64,000 bases of DNA from JACKBJ01 sp964549495 (GTDB taxonomy: Bacteria; Chloroflexota; Anaerolineae; Epilineales; Epilineaceae). The stretch spans positions 11,182 through 75,181 of the forward strand of contig CAZJWJ010000011.1 of assembly GCA_964549495.1 (NCBI GenBank). Reading direction: 5' to 3'. Within the stretch, counting starts at the first letter, position 1; each line of letters starts with the position of its first letter. A program made the position numbers and the translations under genes. The notes under the pieces are model-generated. The model was not told the origin of the DNA, searched no databases, and was given only the letters and a program-made list of their open reading frames with translations. Shown here one piece after another: positions 16,450 to 25,763 of this stretch.

Positions 16450-18714
16450 TCAGGAGTCCCGAAGGAGCGAGGGTATGAACAGCCGGCTGGCGGGGGGAAG
16501 GATGGTCCCACTCGGCGTGGACGTCGGCGTGATCGTCGGTGACGAGTTGGTGGGGCTTGTCGTCGCAGTCGAGGTGGCGGTCGGCGTATGGCTGGGCTCG
16601 GGGCTCGGCGTCGGGCTCAGCTCGACCGGGCCGGCGCGGAGCTCGACCAAGCCGGCCTCGCCCTGGGCGACGAAGAGGCTGTCGCCTTCCGCGCTCATCC
16701 GACCCACGCTCGAGCTCGGCAAGGCCACGCGATTGGTCATCTGGTCGTCGAAGAAGGTGGCCACGGATCGATACCAGTTGGTGTTGGCCCATTGGAACTG
16801 CACGTAGGCCCGCTGGCCCTCGGCCACGACGTCGTCTAGGTGGGTTGGCCAGGGCCAGCCCCCGGAGAGGGTAAGGCTTCCTTCGAGCGAGGGCCGCGCC
16901 GGCACGCTGGCGTCGAGTAGCATCAGGCGCAGCTCGGTGGGTGGCGGTGCTGTGGCGGCGCTCAAGGGCCTCGGACCGGTCCCCCCGGCCTCGGCAGCAG
17001 GTGGGTGCGCGTCCGGGCTCTCGTCCGGAGGCTGCGCCAGCAGGTAGATGCGATCTCCTTCGGCATCGAGACCCGAGATCTGCGCGAAGTCCAGCCGGGA
17101 GCTCGTCACCGGCGCATCGGGGTCGCTCAGGTCGAAGGTCCGGAGCTGTTTGGGCCCCGGGAAGGCAGACTCCGAGACGTAGGCCGCGCCCGGTACACCG
17201 TCCAAGCCCGCCAGACGGTGCTCGAGCGGTTGGTGGATTCGGACACGAGGCCGGCTTGGGTCCGCGACGTCCACGATCGCGATCTCGCCTGAACTGCCCG
17301 CGAGCAGGAGATCGTCGCCGGCCGGGGCGAGGTGGAGGATCGGGTGGTCCAGCTGCAAGCGCCCGATCTCGACCGGAAGCATGCCTTGCTCGAGATCGAG
17401 CGCGAGCAGCAGGGGCTGGCCGGCGTCCTCGCCGCTCAGGTAGGCGTATCGACCCGAGACCAGGATCCGGTCGATCGAGGCAGTCAGATCGATCTCTCGG
17501 ACGGGCTGCAGTCGCGCGCCACCACCGCGATCCAGGATGGCCAGCGAGCGCTTTCCGGTGACTACGTAGACCGTGTCGCTCGTCGCGGCGCTGTCGATTG
17601 CGGTCTGGCCCGGCAGGCCGCCGCGTTCGACGGGCGCATCTCCAGCGGAGAGCTCGACCAGACGAAGTCCCTCGGAATCGGCCAGGGCGACGCGTCCTTC
17701 GTCCAGGCCGAGCACCGAGTGGTTGGGCCGGCCGATCGCCAGGCTGCCCAGCAGGCTCGGCGCGGCGGGATCGGCGATGTCCAGCACGTGGAGGCTGCCG
17801 TCCCCGCCGAGCACGACCAGGCGATCTCCGTCCGCCCGCATCTCGATCCCGCGGTCGATCGCGATCTCGGCCAGGAGGGTCGGGCTCAGCGGCCGACGGA
17901 CATCCAGCACCGAGAATCGGTCCGTGGTCAGCCCGAACAGGAGCTCGTCTCGTGCGAGGAGCGCCGAGAAGCGGTCGGCGGTCGGAATCGCGCCGATGAG
18001 CTCGGGATCTGCCGGATCGGCCAGGCTGTAGACCTGGATGCCGCGCGGGTAGTAGCACTGAAAGAAAAGCCGTCCGGCGGCCGCCGTCGGAATGCGGCAG
18101 TCGTAGCCCTGGATCGCCTCGCTGCCCTCCGGCTCGGTCCGGGGCGGGGTCTCCAGGCGCATGGTGCCCAGGAAGGCGCCCAACGGGTCGGCGACGTTGC
18201 TCAGGAAGTAGCCGTGATCCCCGGCGATGGCCATGCTGTCGGCACGTCCGACCATGTCACAGCAGGGTGCGTCGGGATCGTCCAAGTCGATCCACTGGAA
18301 GCCGTTCTTGTGCAGGACCCAGGCGACCCGGTCTCGCAGTATGATGTCACTGGCCACGCCGGCCAGCTGCCAGCCTCGGTGCAGGGTCGTGGGATCGTCC
18401 GGATCGGAGATGTCGATCGGCAGCAGCCGGCTGCCGATGGCCGCGTAGGCCAAGCTGCCGCTGATCGCCACCTGGCTGGGCATGCCCCCGAAGCTGTCGA
18501 CGAGGTGCGTTCGATCCACGACGACCTGGTTGCCGTCTGGTCGCGAGCCGGCTTCGGCCTGCTGCGCCGGCCCGGGCCGGAGGAGTCCGGGCCGGAGGAG
18601 TCCGAGCCAGGCGACCAAGCCGGCCAAGACGAGCATCGATATCAGCAGGAAGGTCGGACGACGTGGACGACGACATCGGCTCGGACGGTCCGTCTCGGAT
18701 ATCGGATTCAGCAT
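16450..18714 (-). CDS. Exported LVIVD-type beta-propeller protein with x-LP-x-L tail
   Basis: 754 residues. GAGGAG lies 7 bases before the ATG at 18714. An N-terminal membrane/signal segment (FLLISMLVLAGLVAWLGLL) is followed by a LLRPG duplication. The body is made of LVIVD-like repeats: PIDISDPDDPTTL, VYSLADPADPELIGA, VLDIADPAAPSLLGS, IVDVADPSRPRVR. These build a beta-propeller, about residues 80-690. A P/T/S linker (about 50 residues) then leads to RLFIPSLLRDS at the very end. No enzymatic motif is visible; extracellular ligand or partner binding is the usual guess for such repeats. Monocistronic as far as visible. Confidence 0.85.
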   Translation of the reverse strand: MLNPISETDRPSRCRRPRRPTFLLISMLVLAGLVAWLGLLRPGLLRPGPAQQAEAGSRPDGNQVVVDRTHLVDSFGGMPSQVAISGSLAYAAIGSRLLPIDISDPDDPTTLHRGWQLAGVASDIILRDRVAWVLHKNGFQWIDLDDPDAPCCDMVGRADSMAIAGDHGYFLSNVADPLGAFLGTMRLETPPRTEPEGSEAIQGYDCRIPTAAAGRLFFQCYYPRGIQVYSLADPADPELIGAIPTADRFSALLARDELLFGLTTDRFSVLDVRRPLSPTLLAEIAIDRGIEMRADGDRLVVLGGDGSLHVLDIADPAAPSLLGSLAIGRPNHSVLGLDEGRVALADSEGLRLVELSAGDAPVERGGLPGQTAIDSAATSDTVYVVTGKRSLAILDRGGGARLQPVREIDLTASIDRILVSGRYAYLSGEDAGQPLLLALDLEQGMLPVEIGRLQLDHPILHLAPAGDDLLLAGSSGEIAIVDVADPSRPRVRIHQPLEHRLAGLDGVPGAAYVSESAFPGPKQLRTFDLSDPDAPVTSSRLDFAQISGLDAEGDRIYLLAQPPDESPDAHPPAAEAGGTGPRPLSAATAPPPTELRLMLLDASVPARPSLEGSLTLSGGWPWPTHLDDVVAEGQRAYVQFQWANTNWYRSVATFFDDQMTNRVALPSSSVGRMSAEGDSLFVAQGEAGLVELRAGPVELSPTPSPEPSHTPTATSTATTSPTNSSPTITPTSTPSGTILPPASRLFIPSLLRDS
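18575..18604. repeat. Tandem duplication of 15 bp inside the propeller gene
   Basis: A 15-bp unit (18575-18589) is repeated perfectly at 18590-18604. It encodes LLRPG twice at the end of the export segment. This looks like recent replication slippage. Confidence 0.85.
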
Positions 18715-18892
18715 GCTGGGCTCCTCGTGTTGGCTCGAGAGACATCGGCACTGCGGCCGCGGCCTTGCGCGCATCCGGATGAGGGTCATCCTCCGCGCCG
18801 GGCGCGGCGCGTCAACGCGGCGGTGCTACAATCCGGTCGGTGAATACGCGCAACCCCTTGCACCTTGTGACACGCGAAGGTTTCACGGGTCC

Positions 18893-19738
18893 ATGTTGAC
18901 CGGCCTGCTCTCGATCCTCGAGCGCGCGCTGCGCATCGTGGCGCTGTTGGTGGGCGGCGCGATCTACGAGGTGACGCGGCTCTTGCCGGAGGCGATCCGA
19001 CGCACGCGGCTCTATCAGGCATCGCTGGATCGGTTCCTGCGCGTCTTGATCGAGAGCCTGGGCGGCGCGCGCGGGGTCTTCCCGCCCGACGGCTTGGATC
19101 CGGGGGCGCTGGCGCGGCGCAAGACGGCCGGCAACGCGATGGAGCTGGCCGGCCTGGCCGCGGTCGGCTTCTCTCCGCTCTGGATCCTGGCCGCCGCCTC
19201 CGACGTCACCGGCGGCACCAAGGCCTACGGCCGGGCCCTCCTGCGCGAGCTGCAGCGCGATGGCCTGGTGCGGGCCGACGCGGACTTCGGCTCGGTGGGC
19301 GCCTTGCTCGACGAGCTCGAGTCGACCAGCGGCTTGGCGGCCGAGACCCTCGACCTGCCGCCCTTGAACGTCGGCGAGCTCCGCGCCGCGCTGGCCGAGC
19401 TGCGGGCCAACGCCGCGGCCATCCCCGAGCCGCGGCGCCTGGCCGAGATCTTCGACGCTCTGCGCCGCGCGGCCGATCTGCAAGATCGCTCCTTGCGATC
19501 GGTCTCGCTGATGGTGGCCGAGGGAGCATGGCGGGCCGGCGCCGACCTGCGCGAAGCGCATATCTACGACTACTACCGCCAGGCCCTCGAACGCCTGGCC
19601 GACGAGGGCCCGGCCGCGTATCTGCGTCGCCGGTCGGCACCCTACATGCGGGCCCTGGCGCGGCAGCTCGACCCGCGCCGGCCGGCGTGGATCGAAGGGC
19701 GTCACGCCCGCAGCCGCGGCGGCGACCCCGTGGTATGA
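18893..19738 (+). CDS. Unknown protein, mainly alpha-helical
   Basis: 281 residues, not recognised. The N-terminus MLTGLLSILERALRIVALLVGGAIYEV is amphipathic to hydrophobic and could bind the membrane. A Gly/Ala-rich stretch, AMELAGLAAVGFSPLWILAAASDVTGG, may be a second membrane-associated helix. The remainder is charged helix (ELRAALAELRANAAAIPEPRRLAEIFDALRRAADL) and ends with ARQLDPRRPAW. The start at 18893 is a judgement: GAAGG lies 12 bases upstream and the reading frame is open far to the left, but the upstream part overlaps the neighbouring gene's coding strand. No conserved operon partner is visible. Confidence 0.6.
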   Translation: MLTGLLSILERALRIVALLVGGAIYEVTRLLPEAIRRTRLYQASLDRFLRVLIESLGGARGVFPPDGLDPGALARRKTAGNAMELAGLAAVGFSPLWILAAASDVTGGTKAYGRALLRELQRDGLVRADADFGSVGALLDELESTSGLAAETLDLPPLNVGELRAALAELRANAAAIPEPRRLAEIFDALRRAADLQDRSLRSVSLMVAEGAWRAGADLREAHIYDYYRQALERLADEGPAAYLRRRSAPYMRALARQLDPRRPAWIEGRHARSRGGDPVV

Positions 19739-19739
19739 T
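19731..19739 (+). promoter_or_regulatory. Extended -10 promoter candidate
   Basis: TGG-TATGAT matches the extended -10 pattern TGN-TATAAT. It overlaps the stop codon of the upstream gene and lies about 95 bases before the VCBS lipoprotein. No good -35 is seen. Confidence 0.45.
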
Positions 19740-19833
19740 CACGCGTTGCCGTGCGGCCTGTGCGGCCGATGGAGTTCGGACTCGAGGATTTCCGGGGTGA
19801 AGGCCCCGTCTCGCAATGGGAGGAGGAGCTGGG

Positions 19834-22800
19834 ATGATGGAATGGCGACGGATGCTCCGATACGGCCTGATGGCCTTTGCCTTGGGCGGCACGATGTTGG
19901 TCGGATGCGATCGCCAGACGCCCGAGGCGCCGGATGAAGGGCCGCCCGGTCCCGAAGAGGCCGGCCCGGCCATCGAGGTCGAGCCGGTCGACCCGGCCGC
20001 GCTCTCCGAGGCCGACTACCAGAGCCTGGTCTCGGCCTTCTACACCGGCATCGTGGCCATGGAGGTCGGCGACGCCGAGCGCGGCGTCGAGCGCTTGGAG
20101 GCGGCCACCGGTCTGGTGCCGGGCGAGCCGGCCGGCTGGGCCAACCTGGCCCTGGCCCGCATGCGCGCCAACGACATGCAGGCGGCGGCCGAGGCCATGG
20201 CGCCGGCCCTGCAGCTGGCCCCGGAGACCAGCGAGGTCCAGCTGATGGCGGGCCTGCTCGACCTGCGCCGGCAAGAGACGGAACCGGGCCTCGATCGCAT
20301 TCGCCGGGCCATCGAGCTGGATCCGTCGAACTGGCGGGCGCGCTTCGCGCTCTACGATGCCCTCCAACAAGCCAGCGAGCCGGACGAGGCCGCTCGCGCC
20401 GAGATGCAGGCTCAGCTGGAAGCCATCAGCCAGGGGCTGCCGGACAACGCGCTGCCCTGGCTCGAGCGGGCCCAGCTGGCACTGGAACAGGAGGACGCGG
20501 CGACCCTGCAGGCGGCCCTGGACGCGCTGGAGCCCATCTCCGAAGGCTGGGACGAGGATCTACGGGCCCAGCTGGAGTCGGCGCGCGGCTTGGCGGCCGA
20601 TTCGGCGGCCGACCCGCGCGAGCGCAGCGTGGCCGTGGTCACCCTGCGCAACCTGCTCTTGCCGACGGCCGACTTCCAGGCCGACATGGCCCAGCTGCAG
20701 CGCGACTTTGCCGAGGTGGCCCCGCCCATCGAGCGCTTCTTGATCCTCCAGACGCCCGACTCCAGCCCGGCCGAGCCCGATCCGAGCATCCGCTTCGTGG
20801 CCGAGCCCATCGAAGATGCCGGTGATGGCTGGGTCGAAGCGGCGCACCTGCAGGCCGATGGCCCACCCAGCCTCATCCTGGGCTTCGACGATCGGATCGA
20901 GATCCGGCCCGAGGCGGGTGCCGGCGAGGCCATCGTCATCGAATCGCCCACCGCGCCCCTGGCGCCCAACGGCGTCCTGCCCATCGACTGGGACAACGAC
21001 CAGCGGGTCGACATCGTGCTGGCCGGCGTCGGCGGACTGGCCTTCCTGCATCAGACCGAGGACGGCGGTTTCGAGGACGTGACGGTCGACACCGGGCTCG
21101 AGGCCAACCGCTTCACCGACAACTACTACCATGGCGGCTGGGCCGTCGATCTGGACCTGGAGGGCGACCTGGACCTGATCCTGGGCCGCTACCAGGCCGC
21201 GCCGCTGGTCTTGCGCAACAATGGCGACGGGACCTGGGCCGAGAGCGATGCGCTCGACCTCTCCGCGATCGAGGGGCTGGCCGACCTGGTCTGGGGTGAC
21301 CTCGATCGCGACGGCGACCCGGATCTGGCCCTCGGCGAGACCACGACGATCTACATGGCGCGCAACGACCGATCGCTGGGCTACACGCTCGTCCAGCTGG
21401 GCGAGCCGAGCGATCTCGAGGAAGCGGATGCCCCCTCGCCCAGGCTGCTCGGCTTGACCGACCTCGATCGCGATGGCCGGCTGGACCTCACCACTTCGGA
21501 CGGTCGGCGCGTGCGCTTGCCGGAGGAGGGGCCGGGGGCCGCCGATCTGGAGCCCTTCGGCGAGATCGGTGGCGAGATCGGCTTCCACCGCTGGGCGGAT
21601 GTGGACAACAACGGCGCCCCCGACTTCATCGGCAATGACTTCATCGGCCTGGCCGGCGGCGAGCAGCTCGTCGAGCTGCCGGAGATGCCGCGGGCCGAGA
21701 TCCACAGCGCGGTCGATCTGGACGGTGATGGTTGGGTGGACCTGGTCGGCGAGGACGGGAGCGGCCAGCCGACGGTCTGGATGAACCAGGGCGGCGAGCA
21801 GGACTACGGCTGGCAGGTCATCCGGCCGCGGGCGGTGCGCGAGGGCGATCAACGCAACAACAGCTTTGGTTTGGGCGGCGAGCTCGAAGTGCGCGCCGGC
21901 CTGCTCTACCAAAAGCTGCCGATGGACGCGCCGGCCCTCCACGTTGGGTTGGGCGAAGGCGATGGCAGCGACGCGATCCGCATCCGCTGGCCCAACGGCA
22001 ACGCCCAGGGCGAGTTCGACCTGGCGGCTGATGCCGAGCTGGTGGCCGAGCAGCGCCTGGCCGGCAGCTGTCCCTGGCTATTTGCCTGGGATGGCGAGGG
22101 CATGGAGTTCGTCACCGACGTGCTCTGGCGCTCGCCCCTGGGCCTGCGCATCAACGCCCAGGACACGGCCGGCGTGGTCCAGACCCGCGACTGGGTGCTG
22201 GTCGGCGGCGAGCGGCTGAAGGCCCGCGACGGCGTCTACGATCTGCGCGTGACCGCCGAGCTGCGCGAGACCCACTTCTTCGACGAGGTGAAGCTCCTGG
22301 TGGCGGACCACCCCGAGGGCACGCTGGCCTGGGTCGACGAGCGCTTCAGCTTCCCGCCGCCGCCCCTGTCGGTGCAACTGACCGGGCCGACGGCGCCGGT
22401 GGCGGGGGCGCGCGACGTCGAGGGCCGGGACATCTCGGACTTCGTCGTCGAGCGCGACGGCCGGCATTTCGAGGACATCGGCCGGGGCGACTACCAGGGC
22501 ATCGCCGGCGACCACTGGACCGAGGTCGAGCTGGATCCGAGCCAGACGCTCCAGACGCCGGAGGGCGAGGTCACGCTGGCCGAGGCCATGGCCGATGGTT
22601 CATTGCGCCTGGTCTCGACCGGCTGGGTCTACCCCACCGACAGCTCGATCAACGTAGCCATCAGCCAGGGCGGGACGACGCCGCCGGTCGATCTGGCCAT
22701 CGAGGTCCAGGCCGCGGACGGCAGCTGGCAGCCTTGGCGCGAGGGGCTGGGTTTCCCGGCCGGCAAGCACAAGACCTTGCTGCTCGACCTGGGCGGCGCC

Positions 22801-23436
22801 TTCGAGGCCGGCGCGCCCGGACCCTGGCGGCTGCGCTTGCGGACGACGATGGAGATCTACTGGGACGCCCTGCGCGTGGCGCGGCTGCTGCAGGAGACGG
22901 TCGAGCCGGTGACGCTGGAGACGAGCCTGGCCGAACTGCGCTACCGCGGCTTCTCGATGACCAACCGCATGGACGGCTCGGCGCCGGTGACCCAGCCGGA
23001 GACGCCGGACTACGAGCGGCTGGCCGGCACGGGCCAGGCCTGGCTGGACCTGGAGGGCTTCTACACGCGCTTCGGTCCGGTGGGCGAGCTCCTGGCCGAG
23101 ACCGACGACCGCTATGCCATCCTCAACGCCGGCGACGAGCTGGCCTTCGAGTTCGAGGTGCCGGCCGACCCGGCACCGGGCATGGTCCGCGACTTCGTCT
23201 TCCTCTCGGACGGATGGGTCAAGGACGGCAACGTGGCCACCAGCTACTCGGCCACCGTCCGGCCGCTGCCATCGCACGACCAACCCGAGTACACCTTGCC
23301 CGGCATCAGCGGCCCGCTGCCGGCCCTGAGCGAGGATCCGATCTACCAGCGCTTCCCGGAGGACTGGGCGCGCTACCACACCCGCTACGTGACCAACAGA
23401 CGATTCCACGAGGCCATGCAGCCTCGGACGCGATAA
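19834..23436 (+). CDS. Giant lipoprotein: TPR repeats, FG-GAP/VCBS repeats and ASPIC/UnbV-like region
   Basis: 1200 residues. GGGAGGAGGAG precedes ATG 19834 (and 19837) closely. The lipobox is MLVGC with Cys25. TPR-like repeats cover about 55-190 (GWANLALARMRANDMQAAAEAMAPAL). Between about 380 and 650 there are six calcium-type DxDxDGxxD repeats (for example DLDRDGDPDLALGE, DLDGDGWVDLVGED), as in FG-GAP/VCBS propellers. IRIRWPNGNAQGEFDL is the ASPIC/UnbV signature seen in CRTAC1-like proteins. The C-terminal 450 residues are beta-rich (TQTRDWVLVGGERL-type, GDELAFEFEVPADP) and unassigned. It is surface-anchored and probably calcium-stabilised; the role is unknown. Ferritin follows after 14 bases on the same strand. 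Confidence 0.85.
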   Translation: MMEWRRMLRYGLMAFALGGTMLVGCDRQTPEAPDEGPPGPEEAGPAIEVEPVDPAALSEADYQSLVSAFYTGIVAMEVGDAERGVERLEAATGLVPGEPAGWANLALARMRANDMQAAAEAMAPALQLAPETSEVQLMAGLLDLRRQETEPGLDRIRRAIELDPSNWRARFALYDALQQASEPDEAARAEMQAQLEAISQGLPDNALPWLERAQLALEQEDAATLQAALDALEPISEGWDEDLRAQLESARGLAADSAADPRERSVAVVTLRNLLLPTADFQADMAQLQRDFAEVAPPIERFLILQTPDSSPAEPDPSIRFVAEPIEDAGDGWVEAAHLQADGPPSLILGFDDRIEIRPEAGAGEAIVIESPTAPLAPNGVLPIDWDNDQRVDIVLAGVGGLAFLHQTEDGGFEDVTVDTGLEANRFTDNYYHGGWAVDLDLEGDLDLILGRYQAAPLVLRNNGDGTWAESDALDLSAIEGLADLVWGDLDRDGDPDLALGETTTIYMARNDRSLGYTLVQLGEPSDLEEADAPSPRLLGLTDLDRDGRLDLTTSDGRRVRLPEEGPGAADLEPFGEIGGEIGFHRWADVDNNGAPDFIGNDFIGLAGGEQLVELPEMPRAEIHSAVDLDGDGWVDLVGEDGSGQPTVWMNQGGEQDYGWQVIRPRAVREGDQRNNSFGLGGELEVRAGLLYQKLPMDAPALHVGLGEGDGSDAIRIRWPNGNAQGEFDLAADAELVAEQRLAGSCPWLFAWDGEGMEFVTDVLWRSPLGLRINAQDTAGVVQTRDWVLVGGERLKARDGVYDLRVTAELRETHFFDEVKLLVADHPEGTLAWVDERFSFPPPPLSVQLTGPTAPVAGARDVEGRDISDFVVERDGRHFEDIGRGDYQGIAGDHWTEVELDPSQTLQTPEGEVTLAEAMADGSLRLVSTGWVYPTDSSINVAISQGGTTPPVDLAIEVQAADGSWQPWREGLGFPAGKHKTLLLDLGGAFEAGAPGPWRLRLRTTMEIYWDALRVARLLQETVEPVTLETSLAELRYRGFSMTNRMDGSAPVTQPETPDYERLAGTGQAWLDLEGFYTRFGPVGELLAETDDRYAILNAGDELAFEFEVPADPAPGMVRDFVFLSDGWVKDGNVATSYSATVRPLPSHDQPEYTLPGISGPLPALSEDPIYQRFPEDWARYHTRYVTNRRFHEAMQPRTR

Positions 23437-23450
23437 GGAGCATCCCGACG

Positions 23451-23981
23451 ATGAACGCCAACGGAACCATGATCGGCAGCGAACTCGAGTCGGCCATCAA
23501 CGCCCAGATCGGGCGCGAGTTCGAGGCCAGCCTGCAATACGTCAACATCGCGGCCTACTTCGACGCTGAGAGCCTGCCGGAACTGGCCGGCTTCTTCTTC
23601 CGCCAGTCGGACGAGGAGCGCGACCATGCGATGAAGTTCGTGCACTACCTGCTGGAGACGGGCGGCGCGGTGCGGCTGCCGGCCATCGAGCAGCCCCGCC
23701 ACGACTTCGACTCGGCCGAGGAGGCGGTGGCGGCGGCCCTGCAGTGGGAGATCGAGGTCACGCGCCACATCAACGACCTGATGGACATCGCGATCGCCGA
23801 GAAGGACCACATCGCCCAGCAGTTCCTGCAGTGGTTCGTGGCCGAGCAGCGCGAGGAGGTCTCGACCATGTCGACGCTGCGCGACGTGGTCAAGCGGGCC
23901 GGGCCGGCCGGCCTGCTCTTCGTCGAGCAGTACCTGGCGCGCGAGCCGCTGGGCGCGCAGGGGCCGGCCGGCGGGGACTGA
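23451..23981 (+). CDS. ftnA: Non-heme ferritin
   Basis: 176 residues, the usual length of prokaryotic ferritins. The four-helix bundle has EFEASLQYVNIAAYFD, FFFRQSDEERDHAMKF (the EExxH ferroxidase motif) and EKDHIAQQFLQWFVAEQREE. Ferritin oxidises ferrous iron and stores it as a mineral in a 24-subunit shell in the cytoplasm. The start ATG 23451 lies 14 bases after the stop of the giant lipoprotein, and AAGGAG overlaps that stop codon. A hairpin terminator follows. With Dps at the other end of the window, it forms part of an iron/oxidative theme. Confidence 0.95.
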   Translation: MNANGTMIGSELESAINAQIGREFEASLQYVNIAAYFDAESLPELAGFFFRQSDEERDHAMKFVHYLLETGGAVRLPAIEQPRHDFDSAEEAVAAALQWEIEVTRHINDLMDIAIAEKDHIAQQFLQWFVAEQREEVSTMSTLRDVVKRAGPAGLLFVEQYLAREPLGAQGPAGGD

Positions 23982-24053
23982 GTTCCTTCGTGGCTCGAGG
24001 CTCGGGATGGATCCGTCGGCCAAGGGTCGACCGCACTTGACGACATCAACGAA

Positions 24054-24086
24054 AGCGCCGCTTCACCGTATCGGTGGAGCGGCGCT
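24054..24086. terminator. Bidirectional hairpin between ferritin and RHH genes
   Basis: A 15-bp stem with one G-T pair (24054-24068 with 24072-24086) has a 3-base loop. It touches the stop codon of the RHH gene on the minus strand and lies 72 bases past ferritin on the plus strand. Confidence 0.7.
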
Positions 24087-24316
24087 CAGTCTTCGTGCAG
24101 CGAATCCCGCGTCCACTGCTGTCCGCCGCGGCTGCTGTTCGAGGCTTCGGAGAGTTCGAGCAAGGTATCGATCGCGCGGGCGCGCGCTTCTTGGATGCCG
24201 CTGTAGGTCTCGAGGAAGTCACGCAGGACGGCGTTGATCGAGGTGCCCTGCTCGCGTGCTCGGCTGCGTGCGCGCCGTAGAGTCTCGTCGTCGATTGCGA
24301 TGGTCAGGCTGGCCAT
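24086..24316 (-). CDS. Ribbon-helix-helix antitoxin-like protein, orphan
   Basis: 76 residues. MASLTIAIDDETLRRARSRAREQGTSINAVLRDFLETYSG is a clear ribbon-helix-helix fold (DNA-binding strand then two helices), as in VapB/CopG antitoxins. The C-terminal tail is charged and flexible. GAGGTG lies 6 bases before the ATG. Normally a PIN-domain or similar toxin gene overlaps the 3' end; here a hairpin terminator starts exactly at the stop, so no toxin can be co-transcribed. It may be a stand-alone regulator or a relic. Confidence 0.75.
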   Translation of the reverse strand: MASLTIAIDDETLRRARSRAREQGTSINAVLRDFLETYSGIQEARARAIDTLLELSEASNSSRGGQQWTRDSLHED

Positions 24317-24433
24317 GATTCACCTCGTAATGAGCCCTGTGTAGCACGATGTCAGCGTAGCATGGAGCCCCGAGATCATCGAGGCGCGCACGATATTCTC
24401 ATCAAAGCGTGGGGTGAGCGACGGTTTCGGGGC

Positions 24434-24461
24434 TTCACAGACGCGGATCGAGCCCTACAAT
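24434..24461 (+). promoter_or_regulatory. Promoter candidate for the CAP-domain gene
   Basis: TTCACA (24434-24439), 16-base spacer, TACAAT (24456-24461). Each box differs from consensus in one position. It lies about 105 bases before the start codon. Confidence 0.5.
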
Positions 24462-24566
24462 GGCCTGTGTCAAGGAGAGACGGCGCCGATTCCTCTGCCA
24501 GGGAGTCCGCGATGCCCGAACGGTGGTTTTCGCGGCCGGCGCCAAAGAGAAAGGGAGATTCCCCCC

Positions 24567-25388
24567 ATGCATACCCCTCGCCTCCGGGCGTGGCGCCTCG
24601 GCGCCGGGTCCGGAAGAGGCGCATGCCAGGCCCTGTTCACCGCATTCGTCATCGCCCTCATTGCAGGTCTTGCCTTCGCCTCACCCGCATCGGCCCAAGA
24701 ACCCGAGCCAGAAGCCGAGGCGCCGAGCGCCGAAGCCCCGCCGGCGGACGCTCCGGTCGAAGTGCCGGCAGAGAAGCCCGCCGAAGTCCCCGCCGAGACC
24801 CCCGCCGAAGCCCCCGCGGCCGCCATCGAGCCGGCCTCTCCCCCCGCCGCACCGCCTGCCCCGGATTTGGGTGCGGTGATCGCCCATCCGGATCTGGATG
24901 CGCGCACGCGTCTGGAGATGGAGATCTTGGGGCGCGTGAACGCCATTCGTGCCGAGCACGGGCTGCACGCCTTGAGGTTGGATAATCGGCTGGTGGCGGC
25001 GGCGCGCGAGCATGCGGTGGACATGGCGCACCGGAATTTCTGCCGGCATACCGGATCGGACGGGACGCAGTCTCGCGATCGGATGCGGCGCAATGGCTAC
25101 CCCTACAACAACTGGGCCGGCGAGAACATCCTGTGTTCGCGCGATACGGCGGAGGCGGCGCTGGGCTGGTGGATGAACTCGACGCCGCATCGGAAGAACT
25201 TGCTGCATGGGCACTTCACGCACATCGGCGTGGGCGTGAGCATGCACGGGCGCTGGGGTCCGGACATGACGTTGGTTTTTGCGGCCGGCGACGATCGGAC
25301 CGAGGAGCCGGATGTGTTCAAGAGCTTCCGTGAAGGCCGGGTGGCCGATTGGATCGCGGCGACGAGGGAAGCGCCGGTCGTGCGCTGA
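24567..25388 (+). CDS. Exported CAP/SCP-domain protein
   Basis: 273 residues. The start at 24567 has AAGGGAG upstream. A signal peptide (FTAFVIALIAGLAFASPASAQ) is followed by an E/P/A-rich linker with near-repeats of VPAE and AEAP (about residues 44-95). The CAP domain (about 115-265) has the family motifs NAIRAEHGLHAL, AREHAVDMAHRNFCRHTG, GENILCS and HRKNLLHGHFTHIGVGV. CAP proteins are extracellular, some bind lipids or act as peptidases; the function here is open. The linker resembles cell-wall-spanning stalks. Monocistronic, with its own promoter-like sequence. Confidence 0.88.
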   Translation: MHTPRLRAWRLGAGSGRGACQALFTAFVIALIAGLAFASPASAQEPEPEAEAPSAEAPPADAPVEVPAEKPAEVPAETPAEAPAAAIEPASPPAAPPAPDLGAVIAHPDLDARTRLEMEILGRVNAIRAEHGLHALRLDNRLVAAAREHAVDMAHRNFCRHTGSDGTQSRDRMRRNGYPYNNWAGENILCSRDTAEAALGWWMNSTPHRKNLLHGHFTHIGVGVSMHGRWGPDMTLVFAAGDDRTEEPDVFKSFREGRVADWIAATREAPVVR

Positions 25389-25489
25389 ACGGCTGATCGG
25401 CTGATCGGCGCGACAACGGCACAACGGAACGGCTAACGGCACGAAACAGCGTGCGGCACGGCCTTCGAAGAGGCGGGCCGTCTGGCGCG

Positions 25490-25633
25490 GGCCGGGAGGT
25501 CCTCTGGGCGGGGTGGCGATGTGATGCCCGGACCCCGTGTCGTGGGACCGGGCCTGGGGAGTTGGATGGTCTTGCTCGTTGCCGCGGCCGTCACGGGAGG
25601 CGTCCGCCACCCCGCCCAGAGGACCTCCCGGCC
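25490..25633. repeat. Element with 29-bp perfect inverted repeats and a nested hairpin
   Basis: The 402-base gap 25389-25790 has no gene. It contains a 29-bp sequence at 25490-25518 whose perfect reverse complement stands at 25605-25633. In the 86-base spacer, 25526-25535 pairs with 25544-25553 around an 8-base loop. Such a layout resembles a small palindromic mobile element (MITE-like) or a structured RNA. No target-site duplication was found by eye. Confidence 0.75.
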
Positions 25634-25732
25634 CACGGTTGAAGGGGGCCGGGACGGCCCTACGGCCGGGTTTGCGGAATACGGTTTGATCGCATCGACG
25701 CTTCGGGACATCGGACGAGTTCGCGCCGCTTG

Positions 25733-25763
25733 GTGATTAATCATATAATCTTGTTAGTGATTA
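25733..25763 (+). promoter_or_regulatory. AT-rich promoter/operator of the Fic gene
   Basis: A perfect -10 box TATAAT (25744-25749) sits in an unusually AT-rich island. It is flanked by direct repeats of GTGATTA (25733-25739 and 25757-25763) and overlapped by the palindrome TGATTAATCA (25734-25743). No -35 box is seen at normal distance, suggesting an activator or a repressor that covers the -10 box. Confidence 0.6.

Noticed and set aside
24086..24316. A complete toxin-antitoxin pair
   Set aside because: Only the antitoxin-like RHH gene is present; a hairpin starts at its stop codon and no toxin-like frame is on either side.
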